Assembly: GCA_964574335.1 (NCBI GenBank)
Contig: CAZNNH010000027.1
Coordinates: 1 to 51,476 of the forward strand
DNA: 51,476 bases
Reading direction: 5' to 3'
From: CAZNNH01 sp964574335
GTDB lineage: Bacteria > Acidobacteriota > Vicinamibacteria > Fen-336
Shown here: positions 25,898-36,317 of the stretch, piece by piece
Layout of the letters: each line of letters starts with the position of its first letter
How positions within the stretch are numbered: position 1 is the first letter of the stretch
Notes under the pieces: model-generated
Database searches by the model: none
Told to the model about the DNA's origin: nothing
Seen by the model: only the letters and a program-made list of their open reading frames with translations
Program-made: the position numbers and the translations under genes

Positions 25898-27271
25898 ATG
25901 AAGACCTCGGAGCATCGCGTCCGTCTCGACTACACCGGCTGCCTGAAGGACCGTGTCGGCTCGGCGGGCTTCACCCGGGAGGAGATCGCCGCCGCCTGCC
26001 GCCGGGCCGAGCCGGCGGTGCGGAGGCTTCGAAAGAGCCTGGACCGCGGCCGGCACGGCTTCGACGAGGTCCTCGACGACCGGCGGGCGGTCGCCGCCTC
26101 CAAGCGCGAGGCCGAGCGGCTGCGGCGGCTGGCCGACACGCTGGTGGTCGACGGGATCGGCGGCTCCGCCCTCGGGGCGCTAGCGCTGCAGACGGCGCTC
26201 CGCCCGCCGCGCAAGCGCCTGGTGGTCCTCGACAACGTGGATCCCGAGCGGGTGTCGTCCAGCCTGGCCGGGCTGGTACCCGAGCGCCTGGCGGTCAACG
26301 TGGTGACCAAGTCGGGAAGCACCGCGGAGACGATGGCCAACCTCGCGGTCCTGCTGAGCTTCATGGAGAAGCGGCTCGGCCCGCGCCACGTCAGGCGCTG
26401 GTGCGCCACCACCGATCCGAAGCAGGGTGACCTGCTGACCCTGGCCCGCCGGCTGGGCTTCCCGACGCTGCCGGTCCCGCCCAACGTCGGGGGGCGCTTC
26501 TCCGTGCTGACCCCGGTCGGCCTGCTGCCCGCCGCCTTCCTGGGGATCGACATCGACGCCCTGATGGAGGGCGCCCGGGCGATGCGCCGCCACTGCTGGC
26601 AGACCCGCTCCGACCGCAACCTGGGGGTGCTGGGTGCCAGCCTGCTGCACCTGCTGGCGACGAAGCGTGGCCGCGCGATCCAGGTGCTGATGCCCTACAA
26701 CGACGCCCTGGTGCACCTGGCCGACTGGTACCGGCAGCTCTGGGCCGAGAGCCTCGGCAAGCGGGTCAGCCGGAAAGGGCGGGTGGTGGAGACCGGCCAG
26801 ACGCCGGTGGTGGCCCTGGGCGCCACCGACCAGCACTCCCAGGTGCAGCTCTACATGGAGGGGCCGCACGACAAGGTGGTGACCTTCCTCGAGGTGGAGG
26901 CGTACCGGAAGCAGGTACGGATCCCCAAGCAGCACGCCGACCTCAGGTCGCTGGGCTACCTGGCCGGGCATTCCCTGGGGGAGCTGCTGCTGGCCGAGAA
27001 GCGGGGGACCGAGCTGGCGCTGACGTCGGCGGGCCGGCCCAACTTCACCTACCGGCTGCCCGAGGTCAGCGAGCACGTGCTGGGACAGATCATCTACCTC
27101 TTCGAGTTCCAGACCGCGCTCTCCGGCGAGCTCTACGACATCGAGGCCTTCGACCAGCCCGGCGTCGAGGCGGGCAAGGTCGCGACCTATGCGCTGATGG
27201 GGCGCCCCGGCTTCGAGAAGGAGGCGGCCCGGTTGCAGCGCGAGCTGAAGCGCCGGCGCGCCGTGATCTGA
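25898..27271 (+). CDS. pgi: Glucose-6-phosphate isomerase
   Basis: Interconverts glucose-6-phosphate and fructose-6-phosphate (glycolysis, gluconeogenesis and sugar-nucleotide supply). The 457-aa protein has two SIS domains. It shows GIGGSALGALAL, the phosphate-binding VTKSGSTAETMANL, GATDQHSQVQLYMEGP and IPKQHADL, all conserved in the shorter bacterial isomerases of about 450 aa. The ATG at 25898 has a GGAGAGGGAG ribosome site. A frame open to 25808 is not needed. selB follows after 7 nt, so the two are probably cotranscribed. Confidence 0.95.
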   Translation: MKTSEHRVRLDYTGCLKDRVGSAGFTREEIAAACRRAEPAVRRLRKSLDRGRHGFDEVLDDRRAVAASKREAERLRRLADTLVVDGIGGSALGALALQTALRPPRKRLVVLDNVDPERVSSSLAGLVPERLAVNVVTKSGSTAETMANLAVLLSFMEKRLGPRHVRRWCATTDPKQGDLLTLARRLGFPTLPVPPNVGGRFSVLTPVGLLPAAFLGIDIDALMEGARAMRRHCWQTRSDRNLGVLGASLLHLLATKRGRAIQVLMPYNDALVHLADWYRQLWAESLGKRVSRKGRVVETGQTPVVALGATDQHSQVQLYMEGPHDKVVTFLEVEAYRKQVRIPKQHADLRSLGYLAGHSLGELLLAEKRGTELALTSAGRPNFTYRLPEVSEHVLGQIIYLFEFQTALSGELYDIEAFDQPGVEAGKVATYALMGRPGFEKEAARLQRELKRRRAVI

Positions 27272-27278
27272 GCGCGGC

Positions 27279-29171
<1,893 letters not shown>

Positions 29172-29217
29172 CACCTGAGGTAAGCTAGGCCGGCCTCAGG
29201 AAGGCGGGAGCGATCGG

Positions 29218-29598
29218 GTGGTGAAACCTCGTCGAGAGCGGCGGTCGAGCGGGCTGATCCGTGTCCCATTTGTCCAGCTCTGCCACCTCGAGATCGAAGG
29301 CGAGAGCGCCCCGCGCCGCGCCTTCCTCGTCAACATCAACATCCTCGGGGCCTACGTGGCGGACGAGGACCCGCCGCCGGTGGGTCAGAGGCTGCGCTGC
29401 CGCTTCCGCACCCCGGGCAACGACCTCGACGTATGCGTGGACGCGATCGTGGTCTGGATCAACGGCCACCAGCAGCACCCCGTCCACAGCCTGCCCCGGG
29501 GCTTCGGTCTGGAGTTCAAGGACGTGCCCGCCGCGAGCCTGGACCGGCTCAAGGGGATCGTCCGGGAGTACGTCTCCCGCCAGCCGGCCCGCCGCTAG
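29218..29598 (+). CDS. PilZ-domain protein (putative c-di-GMP receptor)
   Basis: A 126-aa single-domain protein. The N-terminal arginine cluster KPRRERR supplies the RxxxR arm, and VNINILGAYV sits at the place of the D/NxSxxG motif, with Asn in place of Ser. The strands continue through RLRCRFRTPG and GFGLEFKDVP, as in PilZ barrels. It starts with GTG at 29218 (29221 also possible) after an AGGAAGGCGGGAG stretch. It sits beside pilus and FHA genes and faces an EAL gene 7 kb away, so a role as a c-di-GMP effector is reasonable, though binding with the altered motif needs testing. Confidence 0.8.
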   Translation: MVKPRRERRSSGLIRVPFVQLCHLEIEGESAPRRAFLVNINILGAYVADEDPPPVGQRLRCRFRTPGNDLDVCVDAIVVWINGHQQHPVHSLPRGFGLEFKDVPAASLDRLKGIVREYVSRQPARR

Positions 29599-29610
29599 AC
29601 GCCACGTCGA

Positions 29611-29685
29611 GTGTTCGTGTCCGGGGGCACGGGGGGCGGTAGCCCCCCGCTCGATAGCGGCGACCGAATTCACTTCGGGCGCCGC
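29611..29685 (-). repeat. Dispersed hairpin repeat, copy B (full)
   Basis: A 75-nt copy, inverted relative to the copies at 51.3 kb. It has the hairpin CGGGGGGC/GCCCCCCG (29630-29649), with loop change TCCC to TACC, then the shared CTATCGAG and GAATTCGGTCGCC blocks. It fills the gap between two convergent genes (PilZ and FHA), where it could end transcription in both directions. Confidence 0.8.
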
Positions 29686-29692
29686 GTAACGC

Positions 29693-30658
29693 TCAGCCGA
29701 GCACGGCTCGCACCCCGACTGCCGCCGCGATCGCCAGCACCAGGCAGACCAGCAGGCTGCCGAGGATGGCCCCGGCGAAGGCCAGGTCGGAGGAGTCGTC
29801 GAGCACCCGCTCCACGTCGCGGGGGGCCACGCCCCGCAGGTCGCCGCGGCTCGTGAACTGCAGCCGCACCTCGGAGCGAAGGGCGTAGATCAGGACCGCG
29901 ACGCTGGCGGGAAGGAAGACGCAGGTCAAGACGCCGACCCCGGCGGCCGCGATCAGCAGCAGGCGGGCCCAGGGGCTTCTCTGCCACAGGCCCGCGCCGA
30001 TGGTCGTGCCCAGCACCAGGAGTCCCAGGCCGCAGAGCACGGGGGCCCACCCCCCGCGGCCGAGGGCGGTCCAGGCCAGGCCACCGACCGCCGCCAGCAG
30101 GCCCCCGACCAAGAAGAGGGCCGAAAGCAGCGTGATGGTGAGCGGTCGCGGGATGGCCCCGGTCCGGGACGGCGCCGTCTGCAACGGCGGCGGCACCGGC
30201 GGCGCCGGAGGCGCCTGTACGGTCACGTCCGGGAAGCTGACCGGGCCGGGGCCACCGCCAGGGCCCGTCGGCTGGGGGACCGGACGAATGACGCCCGGCT
30301 TCGGCAGCGGGTGGGGCGGCTCGCCGATCACCCCGGGTGTCTCGTTCTCCCCCATCAGGAGCGTCATCGGCACGTCGTCGGGGAGCACCTTCAGGGAGAC
30401 GTCGCCGAGCTGGACGACGTCGCCCTCGTCGAGGGCGGCCCGCTCCACCCGGCGGCCGTTCACCACCACGCCGTTGGCGCTGCCGGTGTCCCGGATGGCG
30501 ATCCCCTGCGCGCCGGCCTCGAGCACCGCGTGGCGGCGCGAGCACTTGGCGTCGTTGAGGACGATGTCGCAGGACGGATCGCGACCGACGGTGGCCACGG
30601 TCCCTTCCAGCTCGATCTCGTGGCGCGTCCCCGTGGGGTAGCGGATCTCGAACTTCAC
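29693..30658 (-). CDS. FHA-domain membrane protein
   Basis: A 321-aa protein. An N-terminal FHA phosphothreonine-binding domain (about 1-95) shows TVGRDPSCDIVLND, the conserved SRRHA and GSANGVVVNGRRV. A Pro-rich linker (about 120-165) leads to four hydrophobic segments (about 168-320). The fold suggests that a membrane protein is recruited by, or reports, Ser/Thr phosphorylation; the kinase at 34682 is an obvious partner. It starts with GTG at 30658, about 28 nt below a TAGAAT box, and is transcribed away from the PilT genes. Confidence 0.85.
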   Translation of the reverse strand: MKFEIRYPTGTRHEIELEGTVATVGRDPSCDIVLNDAKCSRRHAVLEAGAQGIAIRDTGSANGVVVNGRRVERAALDEGDVVQLGDVSLKVLPDDVPMTLLMGENETPGVIGEPPHPLPKPGVIRPVPQPTGPGGGPGPVSFPDVTVQAPPAPPVPPPLQTAPSRTGAIPRPLTITLLSALFLVGGLLAAVGGLAWTALGRGGWAPVLCGLGLLVLGTTIGAGLWQRSPWARLLLIAAAGVGVLTCVFLPASVAVLIYALRSEVRLQFTSRGDLRGVAPRDVERVLDDSSDLAFAGAILGSLLVCLVLAIAAAVGVRAVLG

Positions 30659-30685
30659 GGTCCCTGGTCTTTCGGTTCGCCTGGG

Positions 30686-30691
30686 ATTCTA
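30686..30691 (-). promoter_or_regulatory. Putative -10 box TAGAAT for the FHA gene
   Basis: On the reverse strand TAGAAT lies 27 nt before the GTG at 30658. It matches the TANAAT pattern used elsewhere in the window; no clear -35 box. Confidence 0.4.
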
Positions 30692-30750
30692 GCAGGGTTC
30701 CGGCAGCCGGGCGGCCGGACCGGGAACTCGCTTCGGGGAGGCGGTTACGG

Positions 30751-30756
30751 TAGCAT
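30751..30756 (+). promoter_or_regulatory. Putative -10 box TAGCAT for the HEAT-PilT gene
   Basis: TAGCAT occurs 67 nt upstream of the ATG at 30824 in the divergent gap with the FHA gene. Sequence support is weak, with no recognisable -35, but position is apt. Confidence 0.3.
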
Positions 30757-30823
30757 CTTTGATTGTCCACACCTTCTTGTCCGTCGGCACGGGGCTTCTG
30801 AAGAGATTCCGCGCCAAGAACCT

Positions 30824-33601
30824 ATGCTCACGCGTGATCAGCACAAGATCCTGAGGACGGCTCCCTGGAAGAGCTCTGCCGAGCTGGATGAGTTCCTGGC
30901 CACCGTCGAGCCGGAGGCCGCCGATATCGTCAGGCTGATCTCGCTGGTCTCGGACAAGGGCCTCTCGGCGGACGTGTCCCAGCACCGGATGCGCTGTCTC
31001 GCCCTGCGACGCCTGGCCGAGCCGGTGGTCGACCCCACCCTGTTCAGCCACTTCATGCAGGCGTTGCGGCTGCCCGACCGACAGCTCAGAAACGCCCTGG
31101 CCCCGCTGCTGGCCAAGGTGGCGGGGGTGGCCCGCCACGGCCAGATCTGCGAGCTGTTCCGCTCGAACGACGAGGAGCTACGGGCGACGGCGGCCAAGAT
31201 CCTCAAGGACGTCGGCGGCAAGACCGTGCTCCACACCCTGACCGAGATGATGGGCGAGCCGTCGTTCCCGGGGCGCAAGGAGGCGATCGACCTGCTGGCG
31301 CCGCTGGCCGGCGCCTGGGCGATCCCGGCCCTGGGCGTGGCGCTGTCCGTCGGCAAGCCGCTCGAAAAGCGCCAGGCCCTGCGCTACCTCGCCGACACCG
31401 AGTTCGTGGGCAGCAGCACCACCAGCGCCCTGGACGCCATCCGGACGGTGCTGGCCGACGAGACCGACGCGGTGTCGGCGCAGGCGATCGCCGCCTACTG
31501 CTCGCTGTGCACCGAGGAGCGGTATTTCGAGGAGATCGAGCCGCTGCTCGACGCCGGGCGGTCCAGCGTGGTCCGGGCCGCGGTGCTGGGCCTCAAGCAC
31601 TTCCCGACGCCGCGCTCTCTCCTGGCCCTGGAGCGCAAGCTGCGGCAGGGCCCCACCGACGTGCGCCTGGCCGTGCTCGAGACCCTGGAGCAGATCGCCG
31701 ACGACCGCATCCTGCCTCCGCTGGTCGAGGCGATGCGGCACAAGAACCTCACCGTCCGGTCGCGGGCGTCGGAGATCCTGTCCCAGCTCAGCAAGTCGGG
31801 GAAGCTGAGCATCGCGCGCACCGTCATCTGGCTGCTGCGCACCGGCGACGTGGACCTGCGGCGCACCGCCGCCGACCTGGCGCGCTCGGTCCCCGACCCC
31901 GACGGCGAGCTGTGGCCGAAGCTGGTCGGGTTCCTGAGGGACGAGGACTGGTGGGTGCGGGAGCGGGTGGTCGACGCGCTGCTGGAGCTGGCCGGACCCC
32001 AGCTCTCGCCGCTGCTGGCCGAGTACCTGTCGGACCCGTCGGACGTGATCCGGCGCTTCGCGATCGAGGTGTTCGGCCGCCTCAAGGACCCCAAGACCCT
32101 GGGCCTGCTGGTCCGCACCGCCGGCGCGGACGAGGACTGGTGGGTGCGGGAGCGGGCGGTGGAGGCCATCGCCGCCGTCAACGACCCGCGCGGCATCCCC
32201 TACCTGGTCAACCTGATGGTGTCGCGCCCGGACATGCAGGTGGTGTGTCTCCAGGCGCTGGGGGAATGCCGGGCGACCTCGGCGGCACCGCAGGTGATCG
32301 AGCTGCTCGCCGCCGACGACCCGGACGTCCGGCTGCAGGCGGTCGAGTGCCTGGGCACGTTCGACGACCCCACCCACGCGCCGGCGGCCGAGGCGCTGGC
32401 CAACGACCCGAACCCCAGGGTCCGAGCGGCCGCCGTCTCGCTGCTGACCCGCTGGAACGTGGCCGTCCGGGTCGAGGTGGGGGGCAGCCTGAGCGCCCTG
32501 GAGAGGCTGCTGGTGGGCTGCGCCGAGCGCCAGGGGGACGACCTGATTCTGGCCTCCGGGCGACCTCCCTACGTCAAGCGGCTGGGGCGGGTCGAGACGC
32601 TGAGCCCCGGCGTGCTCTCCGCGGACCGGGTCGAGGCGCTGCTGATCCCGCAGCTTTCGATGGCGCAGCAGGAGCAGCTCAAGGCGATGAAGGACGTCGA
32701 CTTCTCCCTGGAGGTGGCCGCCCACCGTCTCCGCTTCCGGGTCAACGTCTTCGCCCAGCTCGGAGGCCTCTCGGCGGTGTTCCGGATCATCAAGGGCACC
32801 ATCCTGCAGCTCAGCGAGCTGGGCCTGCCCGAGGTGGTCAAGACCTTCCCCGGCTTCCGGGACGGCCTGGTGCTGGTCGGCGGGCCGACCGGGTCCGGCA
32901 AGTCGACCACCCTCTCCGCGATCATCGACCACATCAACCGCACCTCGAGCCGGCACATCATCAGCATCGAGGACCCGATCGAGTACCTGCACCCCTCCCG
33001 GCGGGGGTTGGTGAACCAGCGGGAGATCGGCACCCACACCCGCTCCGGCCCGAGCGCCCTGCGCTCGACGCTGCGCCAGGACCCCGACGTGCTGCTGGTG
33101 GGCGAGATGCGCGACCTGCCCACCATCTCCTTCGCCGTGACCGCCGCCGAGACCGGCCACCTGGTCTTCGGCACCCTGCACACGGTCTCCGTGGACACCA
33201 CCATCGACCGGGTGGTCAACGCGTTCCCGGAGACGCAGCAGGACCAGGTCCGCTCGATGCTGGCCGACAGCCTGCAGGCGGTGATGTGCCAGCACCTGAT
33301 CCCCAGAAAGGACGGCACCGGCCGTTGCCTGGCCACCGAGATACTGCTCAACACCGACGCCGTGTCCAACCTGATCCGCAAGGGCAAGGCCTACCAGCTC
33401 CCCTCGATCGTCACCACCTCGCGGGAGCTGGGGATGCAGTCCATGGACAGCGACCTCAAGCGGCTCTACCAGGAAGGGCTGGTGTCGGCCGACGAGGTCT
33501 ACATGCGGGCCGCCAACCGGAAGGAGCTCGAGAAGCTCGAGGAGACGCCGCCCGAGCCGAAGCCGGCCCGACCCGCCGGCCCGGCGCTGGCCCGGCAGTA
33601 G
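30824..33601 (+). CDS. HEAT-repeat/PilT-type ATPase fusion
   Basis: A 925-aa protein. Residues about 1-540 are helical HEAT-like repeats with recurring units such as DEDWWVRERVVDALLELAG and, one or two repeats later, DEDWWVRERAVEAIAAVND. Residues about 550-905 form a complete PilT/PilU retraction ATPase with Walker A GGPTGSGKSTT (near 686), ISIEDPIEYLH (Asp box), LLVGEMRD (Walker B) and FGTLHTVS (His box). The ATG at 30824 is chosen because upstream sequence in frame is the divergent promoter region. The PilT gene follows after 4 nt. The HEAT platform could dock the ATPase on a partner. Confidence 0.9.
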   Translation: MLTRDQHKILRTAPWKSSAELDEFLATVEPEAADIVRLISLVSDKGLSADVSQHRMRCLALRRLAEPVVDPTLFSHFMQALRLPDRQLRNALAPLLAKVAGVARHGQICELFRSNDEELRATAAKILKDVGGKTVLHTLTEMMGEPSFPGRKEAIDLLAPLAGAWAIPALGVALSVGKPLEKRQALRYLADTEFVGSSTTSALDAIRTVLADETDAVSAQAIAAYCSLCTEERYFEEIEPLLDAGRSSVVRAAVLGLKHFPTPRSLLALERKLRQGPTDVRLAVLETLEQIADDRILPPLVEAMRHKNLTVRSRASEILSQLSKSGKLSIARTVIWLLRTGDVDLRRTAADLARSVPDPDGELWPKLVGFLRDEDWWVRERVVDALLELAGPQLSPLLAEYLSDPSDVIRRFAIEVFGRLKDPKTLGLLVRTAGADEDWWVRERAVEAIAAVNDPRGIPYLVNLMVSRPDMQVVCLQALGECRATSAAPQVIELLAADDPDVRLQAVECLGTFDDPTHAPAAEALANDPNPRVRAAAVSLLTRWNVAVRVEVGGSLSALERLLVGCAERQGDDLILASGRPPYVKRLGRVETLSPGVLSADRVEALLIPQLSMAQQEQLKAMKDVDFSLEVAAHRLRFRVNVFAQLGGLSAVFRIIKGTILQLSELGLPEVVKTFPGFRDGLVLVGGPTGSGKSTTLSAIIDHINRTSSRHIISIEDPIEYLHPSRRGLVNQREIGTHTRSGPSALRSTLRQDPDVLLVGEMRDLPTISFAVTAAETGHLVFGTLHTVSVDTTIDRVVNAFPETQQDQVRSMLADSLQAVMCQHLIPRKDGTGRCLATEILLNTDAVSNLIRKGKAYQLPSIVTTSRELGMQSMDSDLKRLYQEGLVSADEVYMRAANRKELEKLEETPPEPKPARPAGPALARQ

Positions 33602-33605
33602 CGAG

Positions 33606-34685
33606 ATGGCGCGCCTGGATTCCTTCCTGCGGCTGGTGGTCGAGCAGCGGGCCAGCGACCTGCACCTGGCCTCCGGCAACAAGCCGATCGTTCGCCTCGA
33701 TGGCCAGCTCACCCGTCTACCGTTCCGGGTCCTCTCCGACCTGGAGACCCGCCGGCTGCTCTTCGAGATCCTGACCCCGGCCCAGCGCGAGACCGTGGAG
33801 CGCGACAAGGACCTGGACCTCGTCTACGAGCTGCCCGGGATCGCCCGCTTCCGGGGCAACGTCTTCGTGCAGCACAGCGGGATGGCGGCGGTGTTTCGGG
33901 TGATCCCGCTGACCATCCCCACCCTGGACGAGCTGGCCTTCCCGCGGCCGATCCGCAAGCTGCTCGAGCTGAGCAACGGCCTGGTCCTGGTCACCGGTCC
34001 CACCGGGTCGGGCAAGACCACCACCCTGGCGGCGATGGTGCAGGAGATCAACCAGCGTTTCCAGCGCCACATCATCACCATCGAGGACCCGATCGAGTTC
34101 ATCCACGAGCCCGTCAGGAGCGTGGTCACCCAGCGCGAGGTGGGCCGGCACGCCGAGAGCTTCGCGGCGGCGCTTCGCTCTGCGCTGCGCGAGTCGCCGG
34201 ACGTGGTGGTGGTGGGCGAGATGCGCGACCTGGAGACCGTCTCGCTGGCGCTGTCGGCGGCTGAGACCGGGGTGCTGGTCTTCGGGACGCTGCACACCAA
34301 CTCGGCGGCCAAGTCCATCCACCGCATCATCGACGTCATGCCGTCGTCGACAAGGGAGCAGATGCAGGCGGTGATCTCGGTGCTGCTGCGCGGCGTGGTG
34401 GCCCAGCGGCTCTGCCGGCGCAAGGGCGGGGAAGGCCGCATCGCCGCCCTGGAGATCCTGCTCCAGGACTACGCGGTCGCCAACATGATCCGGGACGACA
34501 AGCTGCACCAGCTCGATGCCCACCTCCAGTCCGCCAACCCGAGCACCTCGGGGATGCAGAGCCTGGACCGGGGGCTCCTGGAGCTGGCCACCGAGAACTG
34601 GGTCGACGTGGAGGAGGCGGCCAAGCTGGCCATGTACCCAGACAAGCTCCGCGAGCTGGCCAGCCTGGCCCTCAAGGACGATTGA
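33606..34685 (+). CDS. pilT: Type IV pilus retraction ATPase PilT/PilU
   Basis: A 359-aa cytoplasmic hexameric ATPase that depolymerises type IV pili. It shows RASDLHLASGNKPIVRLDG at the N-terminus, Walker A GPTGSGKTTT (near 131), IITIEDPIEFIHEP, VVVVGEMRDLETV (Walker B) and FGTLHTNSAAKSIHRIID (His box). The C-terminal AIRNLIRE-like stretch of PilT reads VANMIRDDK here, so PilT and PilU are not separated with certainty. It lies 4 nt after the HEAT-PilT gene, and its stop overlaps the kinase start. Confidence 0.92.
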   Translation: MARLDSFLRLVVEQRASDLHLASGNKPIVRLDGQLTRLPFRVLSDLETRRLLFEILTPAQRETVERDKDLDLVYELPGIARFRGNVFVQHSGMAAVFRVIPLTIPTLDELAFPRPIRKLLELSNGLVLVTGPTGSGKTTTLAAMVQEINQRFQRHIITIEDPIEFIHEPVRSVVTQREVGRHAESFAAALRSALRESPDVVVVGEMRDLETVSLALSAAETGVLVFGTLHTNSAAKSIHRIIDVMPSSTREQMQAVISVLLRGVVAQRLCRRKGGEGRIAALEILLQDYAVANMIRDDKLHQLDAHLQSANPSTSGMQSLDRGLLELATENWVDVEEAAKLAMYPDKLRELASLALKDD

Positions 34686-36253
34686 GCACGGATTCCACCC
34701 AGGAGAGCCCCCGGGTCCGCGAGGCCCGGGAGCTCGAACGCTCCGGGAAGCGCGAGTGGGCGCTCAAGGCCTTCATCCGCGCCGGCCGCCTGGACGAGGC
34801 GGCGCGGGTGGCGCGGGGGCTGGGACGGCCGGAGGAGGCGGCCCGCCTGCAGGCAGAGGCGGGCAACCACTACGAGGCGGCCCTCGCCTATCGGCAGCTC
34901 GGCGACTCGGCCCAGTGTCTGGAGAACCTGGTCCGGGTGCCGCGGGAGCATCCTCAGTACCGGGCCGCGGCCCGGGATGCGATCCGCCTGGCCGACGAGC
35001 TGGACCATCTCGACCTGCGTATGGACACCTTCCTGGGGGCCTTCGTCTCCTCGGGGCCGCAGGACGAGGAGGAGCTGGAGGCCTTCTACCGGCTGGGGCA
35101 GCTCTACCTGCGCCAGGGTTTCCCCGAGAACGCCGAGGAGGCTTTCCAGAAGATCGAGGCGCGGCAGCCCGGGTACCGAGACGTGAGCGGGCTGGTCCAG
35201 CAGCAGCGAGAGGAGACCGCTCGCCGGACGCGGGAGTCGCTGGCGGTGCTGGACCAGGACGAGGACCTGCTGGCCCCATTCACGGCCAAGAAGCCCAAGA
35301 CCGTGGCGCTGCCGGCGCTTCCCGACCTTCCCGAGCCCTCGCTTCCGGCCCCCCCCCCGCCTCTCCCCGAGCCTCCGGGCCTCCCCGAGCCGGCACCCGA
35401 GCCTGCGGCCGCCGCGCCGGCCGACCTCAGGGTGGGCGGGCTGTTGGCCCAGCGCTACCGGATCGAGGCCGAGCTGGGCGTCGGGGGGATGGCGGTGGTG
35501 TATCGGGCCCTCGACCTGGAGCTCGACGAGCGGGTGGCCCTCAAGGTGTTCAAGCAGCCGGAGGCCGATCCCGCCGCCCTCGACCGCTTCCGGCAGGAGC
35601 TCAAGGTCTCACGCCAGCTCGTCCATCCCAACATCGCCCGGCTCTATGACATCGGCGTGCACGCCGGCCTCCGCTACATCAGCATGGAGCTGCTCGAAGG
35701 GATGACGCTGGAGACGCGGTTGGCCGATCCGGTCAGCCTCAACGAGGGGCTCGGCTACCTGATCGACGCCTGTGCCGGCCTGCAGGCGGCCCACGACCGG
35801 GGCGTGATCCACCGGGACGTCAAGCCCGCCAACCTGTTCATCCTGCAGGACGGCACGGTGAAGGTGATGGACTTCGGGATCGCCAAGCGTCAGGCGGCGC
35901 CGGGCCTGACCGTGGCCGGGATGGTGGTCGGGACCCCCGAGTACATGGCCCCCGAGCAGGTCCAGGGCAGCGAGCAGGTGACCCCGGCCGCCGACCTGTA
36001 CGCGCTCGGTGTGGTGGCCTACGAGATGTTCGTGGGCGAGCGGCCCTTCGAGCACGAGGAGTTGGTCCCGCTGCTGCTGATGCAGGTTCAGCAGCAGCCC
36101 AAGCCCCCGCGCTCGGTGGTTGCCAGCTTCGACGACATCCTCGAAGCGATCATCCTGAAGCTGCTGGAGAAGGAGCCGATGCGCCGCTTCAGGAGCTGCC
36201 GGGAGCTGGCGGGGGAGCTGGACGCCCTGCGCCAGGGTTACCGCCCCCTCTGA
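34682..36253 (+). CDS. TPR-like/Ser-Thr protein kinase fusion
   Basis: A 523-aa cytoplasmic protein. The N-terminal 180 residues are helical TPR-like pairs (GKREWALKAFIRAGRLDEAA, then EEAARLQAEAGNHYEAALAY). A Pro-rich hinge (about 215-245) leads to a Hanks-type kinase (about 255-515). Kinase motifs are LGVGGMAVVYRA, the lysine in VALKVFK, HRDVKPANLF (near 377), MDFGIAK and GTPEYMAPEQ. No transmembrane segment is seen, unlike PknB. The start is TTG overlapping the pilT stop (TTGA), so it is translated with pilT. It probably phosphorylates pilus or FHA proteins nearby. Confidence 0.9.
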   Translation: MSTDSTQESPRVREARELERSGKREWALKAFIRAGRLDEAARVARGLGRPEEAARLQAEAGNHYEAALAYRQLGDSAQCLENLVRVPREHPQYRAAARDAIRLADELDHLDLRMDTFLGAFVSSGPQDEEELEAFYRLGQLYLRQGFPENAEEAFQKIEARQPGYRDVSGLVQQQREETARRTRESLAVLDQDEDLLAPFTAKKPKTVALPALPDLPEPSLPAPPPPLPEPPGLPEPAPEPAAAAPADLRVGGLLAQRYRIEAELGVGGMAVVYRALDLELDERVALKVFKQPEADPAALDRFRQELKVSRQLVHPNIARLYDIGVHAGLRYISMELLEGMTLETRLADPVSLNEGLGYLIDACAGLQAAHDRGVIHRDVKPANLFILQDGTVKVMDFGIAKRQAAPGLTVAGMVVGTPEYMAPEQVQGSEQVTPAADLYALGVVAYEMFVGERPFEHEELVPLLLMQVQQQPKPPRSVVASFDDILEAIILKLLEKEPMRRFRSCRELAGELDALRQGYRPL

Positions 36254-36317
36254 CGCCCCCCACTCCGGCCGCCCCGCTTGCATCGCGACCTCCGAGGCCC
36301 TACCGTATGTCTCACCC

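Noticed and set aside
31178..33808. Leftward open frame of 876 codons opposite HEAT-PilT
   Set aside because: Antisense shadow; the rightward gene has clear ATPase motifs.
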